DNA of 36,073 nucleotides from Ruminococcus sp. (GTDB taxonomy: Bacteria > Bacillota > Clostridia > Oscillospirales > Ruminococcaceae), in contig JAMPDU010000015.1 in the NCBI GenBank assembly GCA_023665505.1, positions 1 to 36,073 of the forward strand. The letters are read 5' to 3'. Below, one piece after another: positions 14,206 to 23,435 of the stretch. The position numbers and the translations under genes were made by a program. How positions within the stretch are numbered: position 1 is the first letter of the stretch; every line of letters begins with the position of its first letter. The notes beneath the pieces are model-generated. The model did not search any database. It was given only the letters and a program-made list of their open reading frames with translations, and was not told the DNA's origin.

Positions 14206-15882
14206 ATGGGCAAAAGCATTGGCGGCGCAATGAAAGACTTTATCGGCACAAACGACGATATGTGCGTGTTTGTCTACGATTATACGGACGGTTCTTTCGA
14301 GATTTCACCTATCGGAAAAATAGGTATTCTCTTTGAAAGCGCCGATAACCCCCTCGTTCAGCTTTGCAACAACAAAAATATCCACCCCGCAGACAGCCGT
14401 GTGGTAACGGCGTTCTGCCGCGATTTGCTGGAGCTTAGGGGCAATAAAGTCCCCGACGACAGGTTTACCGTTAATTTCAGAATAAATTTTTCGGACGGCG
14501 AGCCGGATTACAAATGGGCGGCGTTTACCGTCATCATAAAGACCGAGGGGGAAACGCAAACACCCGTTTATACGGTGGGACATATCCGCCTTATGAACAG
14601 CGCGGAATTACAGAAAAAAATCGCCATAGACAGCTTTACCAACGACAAGCACCCCAACGTGTTCAACGCCTGCGCCGTAAGCACCTTGCAGAACAGCGGC
14701 GATAAAAAGGCGGCGGTGATACAGTTCGACATAAAGCAGTTTAAGCTGATTAACGCCAAGTACGGCGAGAAAATCGGCACGGAAATACTCACCTACATAA
14801 GCGAGGGTCTGGACAGCATTTGCGGCGGCGATAAGCCCCATATAAGGCTTTCGGCGGACGTTTTCGCCCTGATTACCGCCTATGAGGACAAGGACGAGCT
14901 TGAAAGGCTTATAGAGAATATAAAGTCCCGTTTGAGCCAATACGGGGATATAAAGTATAAACTCGTTTTCGGGGTTTTCGAGGTCACGGACAAGACCATA
15001 CCCGTCCGCCATATGGGGGACAGGGCGGCTATAGCTCGGCAGGGCATTAAGAATAACGCCCTCTGCGACGTGGGGTACTACACCGAAAACCAAAAGGACA
15101 CCCTGCTGAACCGCAAGTTTATCGAGGACAGAATGTACTACGCTTTGGAGCACCACGAGTTTGTGATGTATTTGCAGCCCAAGTACAGCATAGACTCCCC
15201 TCATATCGTGGGGGCGGAGGCGCTGGTGCGGTGGATACACCCGGAGAAAGGCATTATTTCCCCTGCGGACTTTATTCCCATTTTTGAGAAAGACGGCTTT
15301 ATCGTCAAGGTTGACGAGTACATGTGGGAGCAAGCCTGTTCAACAATTCGCAGCTGGATTGACGCGGGTTTGACCCCTTTGCCCATTTCGGTGAATATTT
15401 CAAGGGTACACCTGAGCGACGACCGTTTCGTTAAGATTTTGGACGGACTGGCGGCTAAGTATGAAATCCCCAAAAAGTACCTCGAGGCGGAAATCACCGA
15501 GTCGGTGGAAAACGACAACTCGGGGGAGATGATAAAGCTGCTTAAGGACAGCGGCTATACCCTGCTTATGGACGATTTCGGTTCGGGGTACTCCTCCCTC
15601 AATATGCTGAAGAGTACGCCTTTCGACGTGATAAAAATCGACAAGGACTTTTTCAGCGAGTTCATGCTGTCCGACAGGGGAAAGAAGATAATTTCCCACA
15701 CGATTTCAATGTCCAAGGACATCGGTCTTGATTTGGTTGCCGAGGGCGTGGAGACGAAAGAGCAGGCGCAGTTCCTGTACGACAGCGGCTGTCGGGTGGC
15801 GCAGGGGTTCTACTACTCCAAACCCGTAACGGTGGACGAGTTCAACAAAATCGCGTTTGGGGACGCGGTTATCAAGAAATAA
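14206..15882 (+). CDS. Cyclic-di-GMP phosphodiesterase, degenerate GGDEF plus EAL
   Basis: A 558-residue soluble protein that should break down cyclic di-GMP. The N-terminal part (about 1-130) may be a PAS-like sensory fold. A GGDEF domain (about 140-300) is degenerate: the signature position reads SADVF (216-220), so it cannot be an active cyclase but may bind GTP or regulate. The EAL domain (about 310-555) keeps its catalytic set: EAL at 338-340, NIS, EITES, DDFGSGYS (Asp456, Asp457), IKIDKDF, EGVET (Glu513) and QGFYYSKP. No membrane helix is present. GGGGAGATGATACA gives a weak ribosome site before the ATG at 14206. It stands alone between its own promoter and a hairpin, inside the sporulation gene region. 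Confidence 0.92.
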   Translation: MGKSIGGAMKDFIGTNDDMCVFVYDYTDGSFEISPIGKIGILFESADNPLVQLCNNKNIHPADSRVVTAFCRDLLELRGNKVPDDRFTVNFRINFSDGEPDYKWAAFTVIIKTEGETQTPVYTVGHIRLMNSAELQKKIAIDSFTNDKHPNVFNACAVSTLQNSGDKKAAVIQFDIKQFKLINAKYGEKIGTEILTYISEGLDSICGGDKPHIRLSADVFALITAYEDKDELERLIENIKSRLSQYGDIKYKLVFGVFEVTDKTIPVRHMGDRAAIARQGIKNNALCDVGYYTENQKDTLLNRKFIEDRMYYALEHHEFVMYLQPKYSIDSPHIVGAEALVRWIHPEKGIISPADFIPIFEKDGFIVKVDEYMWEQACSTIRSWIDAGLTPLPISVNISRVHLSDDRFVKILDGLAAKYEIPKKYLEAEITESVENDNSGEMIKLLKDSGYTLLMDDFGSGYSSLNMLKSTPFDVIKIDKDFFSEFMLSDRGKKIISHTISMSKDIGLDLVAEGVETKEQAQFLYDSGCRVAQGFYYSKPVTVDEFNKIAFGDAVIKK

Positions 15883-15891
15883 ATCAAATTG

Positions 15892-15915
15892 CGGCTTGTA
15901 CTTCGGTGCAAGCCG
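15892..15915 (+). terminator. UUCG-capped hairpin after phosphodiesterase gene
   Basis: CGGCTTGTAC and GTGCAAGCCG form a 10-bp stem capped by TTCG. The following bases are AAAAATTTTC, so the U tract is displaced and termination may be weak; it may instead protect the 3' end. Confidence 0.6.
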
Positions 15916-15937
15916 AAAAATTTTCTCCCGTGTTTTA

Positions 15938-15972
15938 TTGTGACAGAAAATACCCAAAACAATTGGTATAAT
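15938..15972 (+). promoter_or_regulatory. Possible Spo0A-type promoter of spoIIE
   Basis: A good -10 TATAAT (15967-15972) has no -35 box at 17 bp. TGTGAC (15939-15944) lies 22 bp upstream, inside TTGTGACAGAA, which is like a Spo0A box. In Bacillus subtilis the Spo0A-activated spoIIE and spoIIG promoters have the same unusual 21-22 bp spacing. Confidence 0.45.
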
Positions 15973-16024
15973 TATCCTGCTGTTTAATTTTTTGTAATAA
16001 TTTTTTTGGAAAGCAGGAATAATT

Positions 16025-18322
16025 ATGAAGTTAAAAGAAAAGGTCGTAACGCCCCACGCCGCAGAGGGCGCGGAGAAAAAATCCGCTCCCGCAGCGGCAG
16101 GGCTGTTCCTTTCGGCAGCGGCGGGGTTTCTCGCCGCGGGAACGCGCCTCGGGGGAAACGGCGCGCCCCTGACGGTCTCCCTGACGGCGGCGCTTTCCCC
16201 ACCGCGTGCGGCGGCGGTTTTCGCGGGGGCAATGGCAAGGTTTCTCCTGTACGGCGGTGTGGGACAGAACCTCACCGAGGCGGCGGCAATGCCCGCGGTA
16301 ATCCTTTCGGGGGTGTTCGTGAGAAAATTTTTCGCCGGCGGGAAAACTCTTTCTCCCGTGTTTTCGGGCTTGCAAGCCGCGGCGGCGTACCTTGTCTGCG
16401 GACTTATCGCGGCGTTCGCCTATAAGTTCACGGGGGGACTGTTTCTGGCGATTGTTTTCAGAAGTCTGCTCTGCGGCGGGGCGGCGTACTTTGGGGCAAA
16501 TTTTTTCGCGGACATCGAGCGGGGCACGGCTTTTGCCGCCGATAATTCAAGGCTTTCGGCGGCGGTTGTGTACGCCCTTGCGGTGTGTATGCTATGCGGC
16601 GTAAGCGCGGGTACGTTCAACGCGGGGCGCATGGCGGGGGCTTTTTTCTCGGCGGCTGCGGCGTACCGTTTCGGCAGCGGCGCGGGGGGCGTTCTGGCGG
16701 GGATTTCCTCGCTGGCGGCGGGAATTGCCGCGCCCTCTCTGCTGACTTCCTCGCCGGTGCTTGTCTGCTCGGCGGCGGGGGCGGGAATGTTCCGCAAAAA
16801 GGGCAGACTTGCCGTATCGGCGGCGTTTACGGCAATGGGACTGGCGGGGGCGCTTTTGCTGGGCATGCCGAAAGACGGTGCAAAGCTTTTGGGGGACATG
16901 ATTGGGGCGGCGGCGGTTTTCTGTTTTCTGCCCGACGGCGTTTTCAGAAAATCCCTGCCGAAAGTCCCGTCGGCGGTTTCGGAAACAGCCCGCTGCACGG
17001 GCAGAAAAATGAGTTTTGCGGCGGCTGCCGTGGGCGAGGTTCGGGAAAGTTTCGACAAAGCCGCAAAGGTGCTGGACAGGAGTGAAAAGGAGCATGACAT
17101 ATCTTTTGAGGTATGCGAAAAAATCTGTTCTCGGTGCAAGAGCGGGGCGTTTTGCGGCGAAAGTCCGAAACACCGTGCCGAAACCTATTTCCGCCCTGCG
17201 GAGGATTTTCTCGAGAAAAAGGGTTATATTACTGAAAAGGAGCTGCATAAGGGACTTGAATGCTGCCCGCATAAAAACCTGCTGGCTGAAACCTTTACCG
17301 ACCTGTACCGAAAAACGCTGATGGAAAAGCGGCTTGCCGAGGCGGCTTTGAGCATGCGGGAGATAACCTCGGAGCAGCTTTTGGGGACGGAAAAAATGCT
17401 CGAGTTTTTAAGCCGTCCAGCGGAAATTTACCCCGTATGCGACGAGGAGCTTTCCTGCCGCGTTCGGACTTTTCTCGCCGAGGCGGGCGCGGAAAAGCCT
17501 GCCGCAAACGTATTTTTTGACAGCGGGGGACGGATATTCGCCGAATGCTTTTACGGGGGAATGTTAAATATCGGCATGGAAGAGCTTGCGGAAAAAATTT
17601 CCGCCGCCGCCGACAGGGATATGGACGTCCCCGAGGCTGTGACGGTGGGGGAGATAACGCGGCTTTGCTTTCACGAGCCTACGGTTTTCGAGGCTGAAAT
17701 CGGCTGCGCGAAAGTAAACGGCAGGGAAGAGGCAAGCGGCGATTTCGGCACGGTTTTTCGGGACGGTTTCGGGTCTGTCAGCGTGCTGCTTTCCGACGGC
17801 ATGGGCAGCGGCGCGAGGGCGGCTGTTGAAAGCTGCATGACGGTTTCCCTCATGACAAAGCTGATTAGGGCGGGGCTTGGCTCGGAGTACGCCGTGCGGC
17901 TGATAAACCTGCTTTTGCTGACAAAATCGGCGGACGAGTGTTTTTCCACGGTTGACCTTTTCACGGTAAATCTTTTCACGGGCAAGTCCGAGATAGTCAA
18001 GCTGGGGGCGGCGCAGACGTTTTTAAAGACCAACGGCACGGTCAAGAACGTGGAGGGCTGGTCGACGCCGGTGGGGATAGTCAGCTCCGCGGAGGTAAGC
18101 CGCCGTTTCGCCCAATTGGGGGACGGGGACGAGGCGGTGCTGATGACTGACGGGATTTGCGAGGAGATTTACCCCCGGGTGCGGGAGCTTATGCTGAGCG
18201 TTGGGGTTACCGCCGCCGACTGCGCCGAGCGCATCATAGCCGCCGCCGAAAAGGACAAGGACGGGAATTTGTACAGGCAGGACGACAAAACGGTTTACGT
18301 TGTTAAAATCCACAAAATTTAG
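16025..18322 (+). CDS. spoIIE: Stage II sporulation protein E, SpoIIE phosphatase
   Basis: A 765-residue membrane phosphatase that dephosphorylates SpoIIAA to activate sigma-F in the forespore and also takes part in polar septation. The N-terminal third (about 22-300) is a set of Ala/Gly-rich membrane helices. A central cytoplasmic part (about 310-540) has a cysteine-rich stretch (CEKICSRCKSGAFC, later CC and C). The C-terminal PP2C-type domain (about 545-765) keeps the metal-binding LLSDGMGSG (Asp591) and MTDGICEEIYP (Asp709). The ATG at 16025 follows AAAGCAGGA. The gene is more GC- and Ala-rich than its neighbours. Its place downstream of yabR is conserved in Bacillus, with two extra genes intervening here. 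Confidence 0.95.
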   Translation: MKLKEKVVTPHAAEGAEKKSAPAAAGLFLSAAAGFLAAGTRLGGNGAPLTVSLTAALSPPRAAAVFAGAMARFLLYGGVGQNLTEAAAMPAVILSGVFVRKFFAGGKTLSPVFSGLQAAAAYLVCGLIAAFAYKFTGGLFLAIVFRSLLCGGAAYFGANFFADIERGTAFAADNSRLSAAVVYALAVCMLCGVSAGTFNAGRMAGAFFSAAAAYRFGSGAGGVLAGISSLAAGIAAPSLLTSSPVLVCSAAGAGMFRKKGRLAVSAAFTAMGLAGALLLGMPKDGAKLLGDMIGAAAVFCFLPDGVFRKSLPKVPSAVSETARCTGRKMSFAAAAVGEVRESFDKAAKVLDRSEKEHDISFEVCEKICSRCKSGAFCGESPKHRAETYFRPAEDFLEKKGYITEKELHKGLECCPHKNLLAETFTDLYRKTLMEKRLAEAALSMREITSEQLLGTEKMLEFLSRPAEIYPVCDEELSCRVRTFLAEAGAEKPAANVFFDSGGRIFAECFYGGMLNIGMEELAEKISAAADRDMDVPEAVTVGEITRLCFHEPTVFEAEIGCAKVNGREEASGDFGTVFRDGFGSVSVLLSDGMGSGARAAVESCMTVSLMTKLIRAGLGSEYAVRLINLLLLTKSADECFSTVDLFTVNLFTGKSEIVKLGAAQTFLKTNGTVKNVEGWSTPVGIVSSAEVSRRFAQLGDGDEAVLMTDGICEEIYPRVRELMLSVGVTAADCAERIIAAAEKDKDGNLYRQDDKTVYVVKIHKI

Positions 18323-18720
18323 ATTAATTAATAATTAAGAATTAATAATTAATAATTTTTTGTAAACCGTTACGCGTTCAAAAAAATATTGATTACATCA
18401 TTCCGCAAAATAACAATCGCCCCTGTAATTCGGGAATATTTTCGGGAGAATTTTTTATTGGTTAAAATTACAAAATTTCACCCTAAACGTTTTAGTAATT
18501 CTTGTTGCAACTGCACATATTGTGTTACAAATATTGCCAATTATTACATTTAATAACATTTTTACCTGTTTTTAGGAAAAATCTTCGTAATTTTTATGTA
18601 AAAAGTGCACAAATATACTATGTGTAATACGTCAGTATTGTAAAACTTTACTAAAAACACTTGCAATTTGATACATAGTCTGTTAAAATATAATCAAAGA
18701 TAATTTTAAGGAGTTATTGG
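18323..18720. promoter_or_regulatory. Long regulatory region before the glycogen operon
   Basis: About 400 bp without a gene. It begins with an AT-rich TTAATAATTAAT repeat (18325-18358). A perfect AAACGTTT palindrome within CTAAACGTTTTAG (18483-18495) could be a LacI-family operator. ATATACTATGTG (18613-18624) also occurs at 422-433 just after the promoter of the sugar-binding lipoprotein gene. The likely promoter is TTTGAT (18667-18672) with a perfect TATAAT (18689-18694) and a 16-bp spacer. The size and AT-richness suggest several regulators. Confidence 0.6.
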
Positions 18721-18721
18721 T

Positions 18722-20836
18722 ATGGCAAATTCAGAAAAAAATTTCCCCGAAAGCTATAAATTCCCCCTCCACGTCTTTCACGAGGGTACAAATTATACCG
18801 CGTTCGAGTTTTTCGGCGCGCATAAGGGCAAAAAAGACGGCAAGGACGGCGTGTTTTTCCGCGTTTGGGCGCCCCACGCAAAGTCCGTTTCGGTTGTGGG
18901 CGACTTCAACGACTGGGACAGGGACAAGAACCCCATGGAACAGCTTGCGGACGAAAGCGTCTGGGAGGCGTTTATTCCGGGCGTTGAACGGTTTTTTGCG
19001 TACAAATACAGCATCGAAACCGCCCACAGGAGCATCGTCATGAAAGCCGACCCCTACGGTACGCATATGGAAACCCGCCCCAATACCGCCACAAAATATT
19101 TCGACATCGACGAGTACAAGTGGGGCGACGCAAAGTGGTTCAAGGAAAGAGACGCCAAAAATATCTACAAAAGCCCCATGAATATTTACGAGGCGCACCT
19201 CGGCTCTTGGCGGACGTACGAAAACGGCAAGCCTTTCAGCTACGTTAAATTCGCCGAGGAAATGATACCCTACCTCAAGGATATGGGCTACACCCACCTC
19301 GAGCTTATGCCCCTCGCGGAGTACCCCTTTGACGGCTCTTGGGGCTATCAGATTATCGGTTATTACGCCCCCACGTCCCGTTACGGCACTCCCGAGGATA
19401 TGATGAAAATGGTGGATATGTTCCATCAGGCGGGTATCGGCGTTATATTGGACTGGGTTCCCGCCCACTTCCCCAAAGACGCGGCGGGTCTGTTCGAGTT
19501 TGACGGCGACTGCTGCTATGAGTACACCGACCCCCTCAAAAAGGAGCACGCCTCTTGGGGTACGCGGGTGTTCGACTTCGGCAGGAACGAGGTTAAATCT
19601 TTCCTCATCTCCAACGCGGTTTACTGGATTGAGAAGTTCCACATTGACGGTCTGCGGGTGGACGCGGTTGCCTCAATGCTTTATCTTGATTACGACAGAA
19701 GAGAATGGCGTCCCAATAAGGACGGCGGCAACGAAAACTATGAGGCGATAGAGTTCCTGCGGGAGCTTAACACAGCCGTTTTCGGACGTAACGGCAATAT
19801 CCTCATGATTGCGGAAGAGAGCACCGCATGGCCTCTCGTTACAAAACCCGCGGACATCGGCGGTCTCGGTTTCAACTTCAAGTGGAACATGGGCTGGATG
19901 AACGATATGATGGACTACATGAAAATGGACCCCATTTTCCGCGCAAACAACCACGGCAAGCTGACCTTCTCGTTCTTTTACAGTTTCAGCGAGAACTATA
20001 TTCTGCCCATTTCCCACGACGAGGTTGTCCACGGCAAAGCCTCGCTGTTCAACAAAATGAGCGGCAGGAGCATGGAGGAAAAATTCGCCTCGCTGAGGGC
20101 GTTCCTTGGGTACATGTTCGCCCACCCCGGCAAGAAACTCAACTTTATGGGCAGCGAATTCGGTCAGGTTATCGAGTGGAATTTCAAGCAGGGTCTTGAC
20201 TGGATGCTCCTTGACTATGACACCCACAGGAAAACCCGGGATTTCAGCAGAGACTTGAATAAATTCTACCTCGCCAACTCGCCTATGTGGGCGAACGACG
20301 AGTCCTGGGAGGGTTTCTCTTGGATTTGCCACGACGACTATATGCAGAGCATAATTTCTTTCCGCAGAATTGACAACGAGGGCAACGAAATTATCGTGGT
20401 CTGCAACTTCGTTCCCGTGGCGAGGGACAACTACAAAATCGGCGTACCCTATGAGGGAACTTACGAGCAGGTTTTCTCCACCGACGACGAGAAGTACGGC
20501 GGCACGGGGGTCGTTCAGAACGGCAAGCTTAAGTCCGAGGACTACTCGATGCACGGCTATGAGCAGTCAATTACCCTCAATATTCCCGCCATGAGCGTTA
20601 TGTACTTCAAATGTACGCCCAAGAAAAAGCGTACGCCAAAGGCTAAGCCCGACGCAGGCGCGTCTGTTGATAAAAAATCCGCACCCAAAACGGCGAAAAC
20701 CCCGGCTCTCAAAGGCAAGGCGAAAACCGCGGCAGGTAAATCAAAGGAGGCGAAACCCAAAACCACGGCAAGCAAAGCAAGTACGGCAAACACCGCTGCC
20801 AAAAAGCGCGGCGGAAAAAAATCCGCGGAAAAGTAA
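18722..20836 (+). CDS. glgB: 1,4-alpha-glucan branching enzyme with lysine-rich tail
   Basis: A 704-residue glycogen branching enzyme (GH13) that cuts alpha-1,4 chains and rejoins them as alpha-1,6 branches. An N-terminal CBM48-like domain (about 20-130, [20 protein letters not shown]) precedes the barrel. Catalytic residues are the nucleophile Asp314 ([10 protein letters not shown]), Glu365 (IAEESTAWP) and Asp433 (ISHDEVVHG). The beta-sandwich C-domain ends near residue 630. A 72-residue tail follows with 22 Lys and many Ala, Pro, Thr and Ser, like a histone H1 tail, which ordinary GlgB proteins lack. AAGGAG precedes the ATG at 18722. It is the first gene of glgB-glgC-glgD-glgA. Confidence 0.96.
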   Translation: MANSEKNFPESYKFPLHVFHEGTNYTAFEFFGAHKGKKDGKDGVFFRVWAPHAKSVSVVGDFNDWDRDKNPMEQLADESVWEAFIPGVERFFAYKYSIETAHRSIVMKADPYGTHMETRPNTATKYFDIDEYKWGDAKWFKERDAKNIYKSPMNIYEAHLGSWRTYENGKPFSYVKFAEEMIPYLKDMGYTHLELMPLAEYPFDGSWGYQIIGYYAPTSRYGTPEDMMKMVDMFHQAGIGVILDWVPAHFPKDAAGLFEFDGDCCYEYTDPLKKEHASWGTRVFDFGRNEVKSFLISNAVYWIEKFHIDGLRVDAVASMLYLDYDRREWRPNKDGGNENYEAIEFLRELNTAVFGRNGNILMIAEESTAWPLVTKPADIGGLGFNFKWNMGWMNDMMDYMKMDPIFRANNHGKLTFSFFYSFSENYILPISHDEVVHGKASLFNKMSGRSMEEKFASLRAFLGYMFAHPGKKLNFMGSEFGQVIEWNFKQGLDWMLLDYDTHRKTRDFSRDLNKFYLANSPMWANDESWEGFSWICHDDYMQSIISFRRIDNEGNEIIVVCNFVPVARDNYKIGVPYEGTYEQVFSTDDEKYGGTGVVQNGKLKSEDYSMHGYEQSITLNIPAMSVMYFKCTPKKKRTPKAKPDAGASVDKKSAPKTAKTPALKGKAKTAAGKSKEAKPKTTASKASTANTAAKKRGGKKSAEK

Positions 20837-20884
20837 GTCCGCAAAATCAGCAAAACAATCCCAATATTTAGGAGGATAATCAGA

Positions 20885-22090
20885 ATGTATACAACCAAAA
20901 AAGAATGCGTTGCAATGTTGCTCGCAGGCGGTCAAGGCAGCCGTCTGTACGCTCTGACACACGATATGGCAAAGCCTGCCGTACCCTACGGCGGCAAGTA
21001 CAGAATTATTGACTTCCCTCTCTCAAACTGCGTCAATTCGGGTATTGACACGGTAGGCGTTCTTACTCAGTATCAGCCCCTGGTGCTCCACGACTATATA
21101 GGCAACGGACAGCCTTGGGACCTTGATAAACAGTACGGCGGCGCCCACTGCCTGCCCCCCTATCAGACCGCTTTGGGCGCGGAATGGTACAAGGGTACCG
21201 CAAACGCCATTTACCAGAACATAGCTTTCGTCGACCGCTACGACCCCGAGTATGTGGTAATTCTTTCCGGCGACCATATCTATAAAATGGACTACAACGA
21301 TATGCTTGACTTCCATAAAAAGACAAACGCCGACGCCACAATCGCGGTGCTGGACGTTCCCAAAGAGGAGGCGTCCCGGTTCGGCATTATGATAACCGAC
21401 GACAGCAACAACATCGTGGACTTCGAGGAAAAGCCCAAAAATCCACGCTCCACGCTGGCGTCAATGGGTATCTATATCTTCACTTGGAAAAAGCTGAAAC
21501 AGTACCTCATCGACAACGAAAACAACCCCGAGGAGGACAAGGACTTCGGCAAGGCAATTATTCCCAATATGCTTAAGGCTAAGGAGAAAATGGTTGCCTA
21601 CACCTTTGACGGCTACTGGAAAGATGTGGGAACTCTCGACTCCCTCTGGGAGGCGAATATGGACTTGCTGAACCCGAATATTCCCATAGACCTGTACGAC
21701 CCCGACTGGAAAATGTACTCCAGAAACCCCATTATGCCCCCTCAGTACATCGGCGCGGACGCTGTTATCGAAAACTCGATGGTTACCGACGGCTGCATTG
21801 TGGACGGCACGGTGGACTTCTCGATACTGTTCGAGGGCGTTACCGTCGAGGCGGGAGCTACCGTTACCGACTCGATAATTATGCCCGGCTCGGTTGTGAA
21901 ATCGGGAGCTATCGTTGAGTACGCCATAGTCGGCGAAAACTGCGTAGTCGAGGCGGGAGCGCAGATAGGCGCGCGCCCCGAAACCGTGGAGAACAGAGAC
22001 GACTGGGGAATAGCTGTTGTGGGACACAACATAAATATATCCGAAAATGCAAAGGTTCTCCCTAAGCAGATTATTTCGGAAAATATATAA
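20885..22090 (+). CDS. glgC: Glucose-1-phosphate adenylyltransferase GlgC
   Basis: A 401-residue ADP-glucose pyrophosphorylase, catalysing glucose 1-phosphate + ATP to ADP-glucose + pyrophosphate, the committed step of glycogen synthesis. The nucleotide-binding [14 protein letters not shown] and [16 protein letters not shown], the sugar-phosphate site DFEEKP and the [12 protein letters not shown] segment with its metal-binding Asp are present. A C-terminal left-handed beta-helix domain (about 290-390) shows hexapeptide repeats. AGGAGG precedes the ATG at 20885, 48 nt after glgB. GlgD next door is its non-catalytic partner in Firmicutes. Confidence 0.96.
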   Translation: MYTTKKECVAMLLAGGQGSRLYALTHDMAKPAVPYGGKYRIIDFPLSNCVNSGIDTVGVLTQYQPLVLHDYIGNGQPWDLDKQYGGAHCLPPYQTALGAEWYKGTANAIYQNIAFVDRYDPEYVVILSGDHIYKMDYNDMLDFHKKTNADATIAVLDVPKEEASRFGIMITDDSNNIVDFEEKPKNPRSTLASMGIYIFTWKKLKQYLIDNENNPEEDKDFGKAIIPNMLKAKEKMVAYTFDGYWKDVGTLDSLWEANMDLLNPNIPIDLYDPDWKMYSRNPIMPPQYIGADAVIENSMVTDGCIVDGTVDFSILFEGVTVEAGATVTDSIIMPGSVVKSGAIVEYAIVGENCVVEAGAQIGARPETVENRDDWGIAVVGHNINISENAKVLPKQIISENI

Positions 22091-22105
22091 TGCAGCGAGG
22101 AAAAA

Positions 22106-22180
22106 TTTGAAAAATCTACGATTTTTCAAATTACGAGTTTTTCGTTTTTCAGACTTCGTCTGAAATTTTGCTGCGCAAAA
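22106..22180 (+). repeat. Three tandem C-NNN-G hairpins between glgC and glgD
   Basis: Three perfect hairpins follow each other, each with a 3-nt loop closed by C-G: 22106-22130 (11-bp stem, loop TAC), 22148-22164 (7-bp stem, loop TTC) and 22166-22180 (6-bp stem, loop TGC). They lie inside the operon and none has a normal terminator T tract except the AT-rich flanks. They may act in mRNA processing or stability, or form a REP-like cassette. A similar cluster is at 35929-36042. Confidence 0.75.
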
Positions 22181-22195
22181 GCACAAAAAACATCG

Positions 22196-22237
22196 AAAGG
22201 AGTGATGCTCCCTAACGGGAGCATGATAATAACTATG
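22196..22237 (+). promoter_or_regulatory. glgD: Shine-Dalgarno, hairpin, start arrangement of glgD
   Basis: AAAGGAG (22196-22202) is followed by ATGCTCCC-TAAC-GGGAGCAT (22205-22224), a perfect 8-bp hairpin, then ten nucleotides and the ATG at 22235. Folding of the stem brings the ribosome site to about 12 nt from the start codon. Without folding it is 32 nt away, or only 2 nt from the ATG at 22205. Confidence 0.6.
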
Positions 22238-23359
22238 AGCAGTAACAGAAAAGTTTTAGGTTTGATTTTTTCCAATATGCACGACGGCACTATCCCCGAC
22301 CTTACCAAAGAAAGAACGATGGGTTCAGTCCTTTTCGGCGGACGTTACCGCCTTATCGACTTCCCCCTGTCCAATATGGTGAACAGCGGCGTGGACGAGG
22401 TTGGCGTAATCACAAAGTCCAACTACCAGTCCCTCCTTGACCACCTCGGCAGCGGACGCGAGTGGGATTTGGCAAGAAAAAAAGGCGGACTTCACCTCCT
22501 GCCCCCGTTCAGCCACGTCCAGAGCGGCATGTACCGCGGCAGGCTTGAGGCTCTCTACGGCGTTTGGGACTTTATAAAGACCTCCGACGCGGAATATGTT
22601 GTAATGTCCGACTGCGACGTTATCGCCAACATCGACTTCGCCAAAATAGTTGAGGCGCACGTTGAAACAGGCGCGGACATCACCGCCGTTTACGCCAAGG
22701 ACGTTGTTTCCACCGAACAGGCTCAGCACGCCACCGTGTTCAGCATCAACGACGACAACCGCGTTGTGGACGTGCTCATCAACCCCGTTATCAGCGGCGC
22801 GTGCAACATATCGCTGAATATGTTCGTGCTGTCTAAGGAATTCCTTAAAAATATCGTGCTGGAATCCGCCTCGAGAAGTCTTTTCAGCTTTGAACAGGCT
22901 ATACTTCAGGGCAGAACCCACGAGTACAAAATTATGGCGTACCGCCACGACGGCTATTTCAGCAAGATAACCTCTATGGAGACGTTCTACAAAGCCAATA
23001 TGTCCCTGCTTAACAGCGATAACAAGGCTAAGCTCTTCAAAGAGAACAGACCCGTTTACACAAAGGTTCGGGACAATCCTCCCGCCAAATTCGGCATCGG
23101 GGCAAGCGTTAAAAACTCCCTCATCGGCGACGGCTGTATCATCGAGGGTACGGTTGAAAACTGCGTGCTGTTCCGCGGCGTGAAAATCGGCAAGGGTGCG
23201 GTTGTGAAAAACGCTATCCTTATGCAGGACACGAATATCGGCGGCAAGTGCGACATAAACTATGTCATAACCGACAAGAACGTCAAAATCAGCGATATGA
23301 GACTTCTCACAGGTTCGCAGAATTACCCGCTGTTCCTCGGCAAGGGTGCTGTTATCTAA
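22235..23359 (+). CDS. glgD: Glucose-1-phosphate adenylyltransferase subunit GlgD
   Basis: A 374-residue GlgC paralogue of the Firmicute GlgD type. It keeps the fold (VLGLIFSNMHDGTIPDLT, GSVLFGGRYRLIDFPLSNMV, a C-terminal beta-helix domain) but the N-terminal GGxGxRL loop of active pyrophosphorylases is replaced by FSNMHDG, so it is expected to be non-catalytic and to modulate GlgC in a heteromer. The frame is open from a GTG at 22202, but family members begin just before VLG(L/I)IFSN, so the ATG at 22235 was chosen. A hairpin lies between the ribosome site and this start. It is third in the operon, before glgA. Confidence 0.93.
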   Translation: MSSNRKVLGLIFSNMHDGTIPDLTKERTMGSVLFGGRYRLIDFPLSNMVNSGVDEVGVITKSNYQSLLDHLGSGREWDLARKKGGLHLLPPFSHVQSGMYRGRLEALYGVWDFIKTSDAEYVVMSDCDVIANIDFAKIVEAHVETGADITAVYAKDVVSTEQAQHATVFSINDDNRVVDVLINPVISGACNISLNMFVLSKEFLKNIVLESASRSLFSFEQAILQGRTHEYKIMAYRHDGYFSKITSMETFYKANMSLLNSDNKAKLFKENRPVYTKVRDNPPAKFGIGASVKNSLIGDGCIIEGTVENCVLFRGVKIGKGAVVKNAILMQDTNIGGKCDINYVITDKNVKISDMRLLTGSQNYPLFLGKGAVI

Positions 23360-23368
23360 AAAAATATA

Positions 23369-23406
23369 TTTGCGGGGACGGCTGACGTCCCCCGCAGGTA
23401 CTCTAT
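23369..23406 (+). repeat. TGTAGGGG-family palindrome between glgD and glgA
   Basis: TGCGGGGACG, a GCTGA loop and CGTCCCCCGCA form a long stem with one bulge, followed by GGTAC. The end CCCGCAGGTAC matches the reverse strand of the 13657-13729 element. It could also attenuate transcription into glgA. Confidence 0.55.
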
Positions 23407-23435
23407 AATTTCAGATAGAAAGAAAGTGTATTGTT

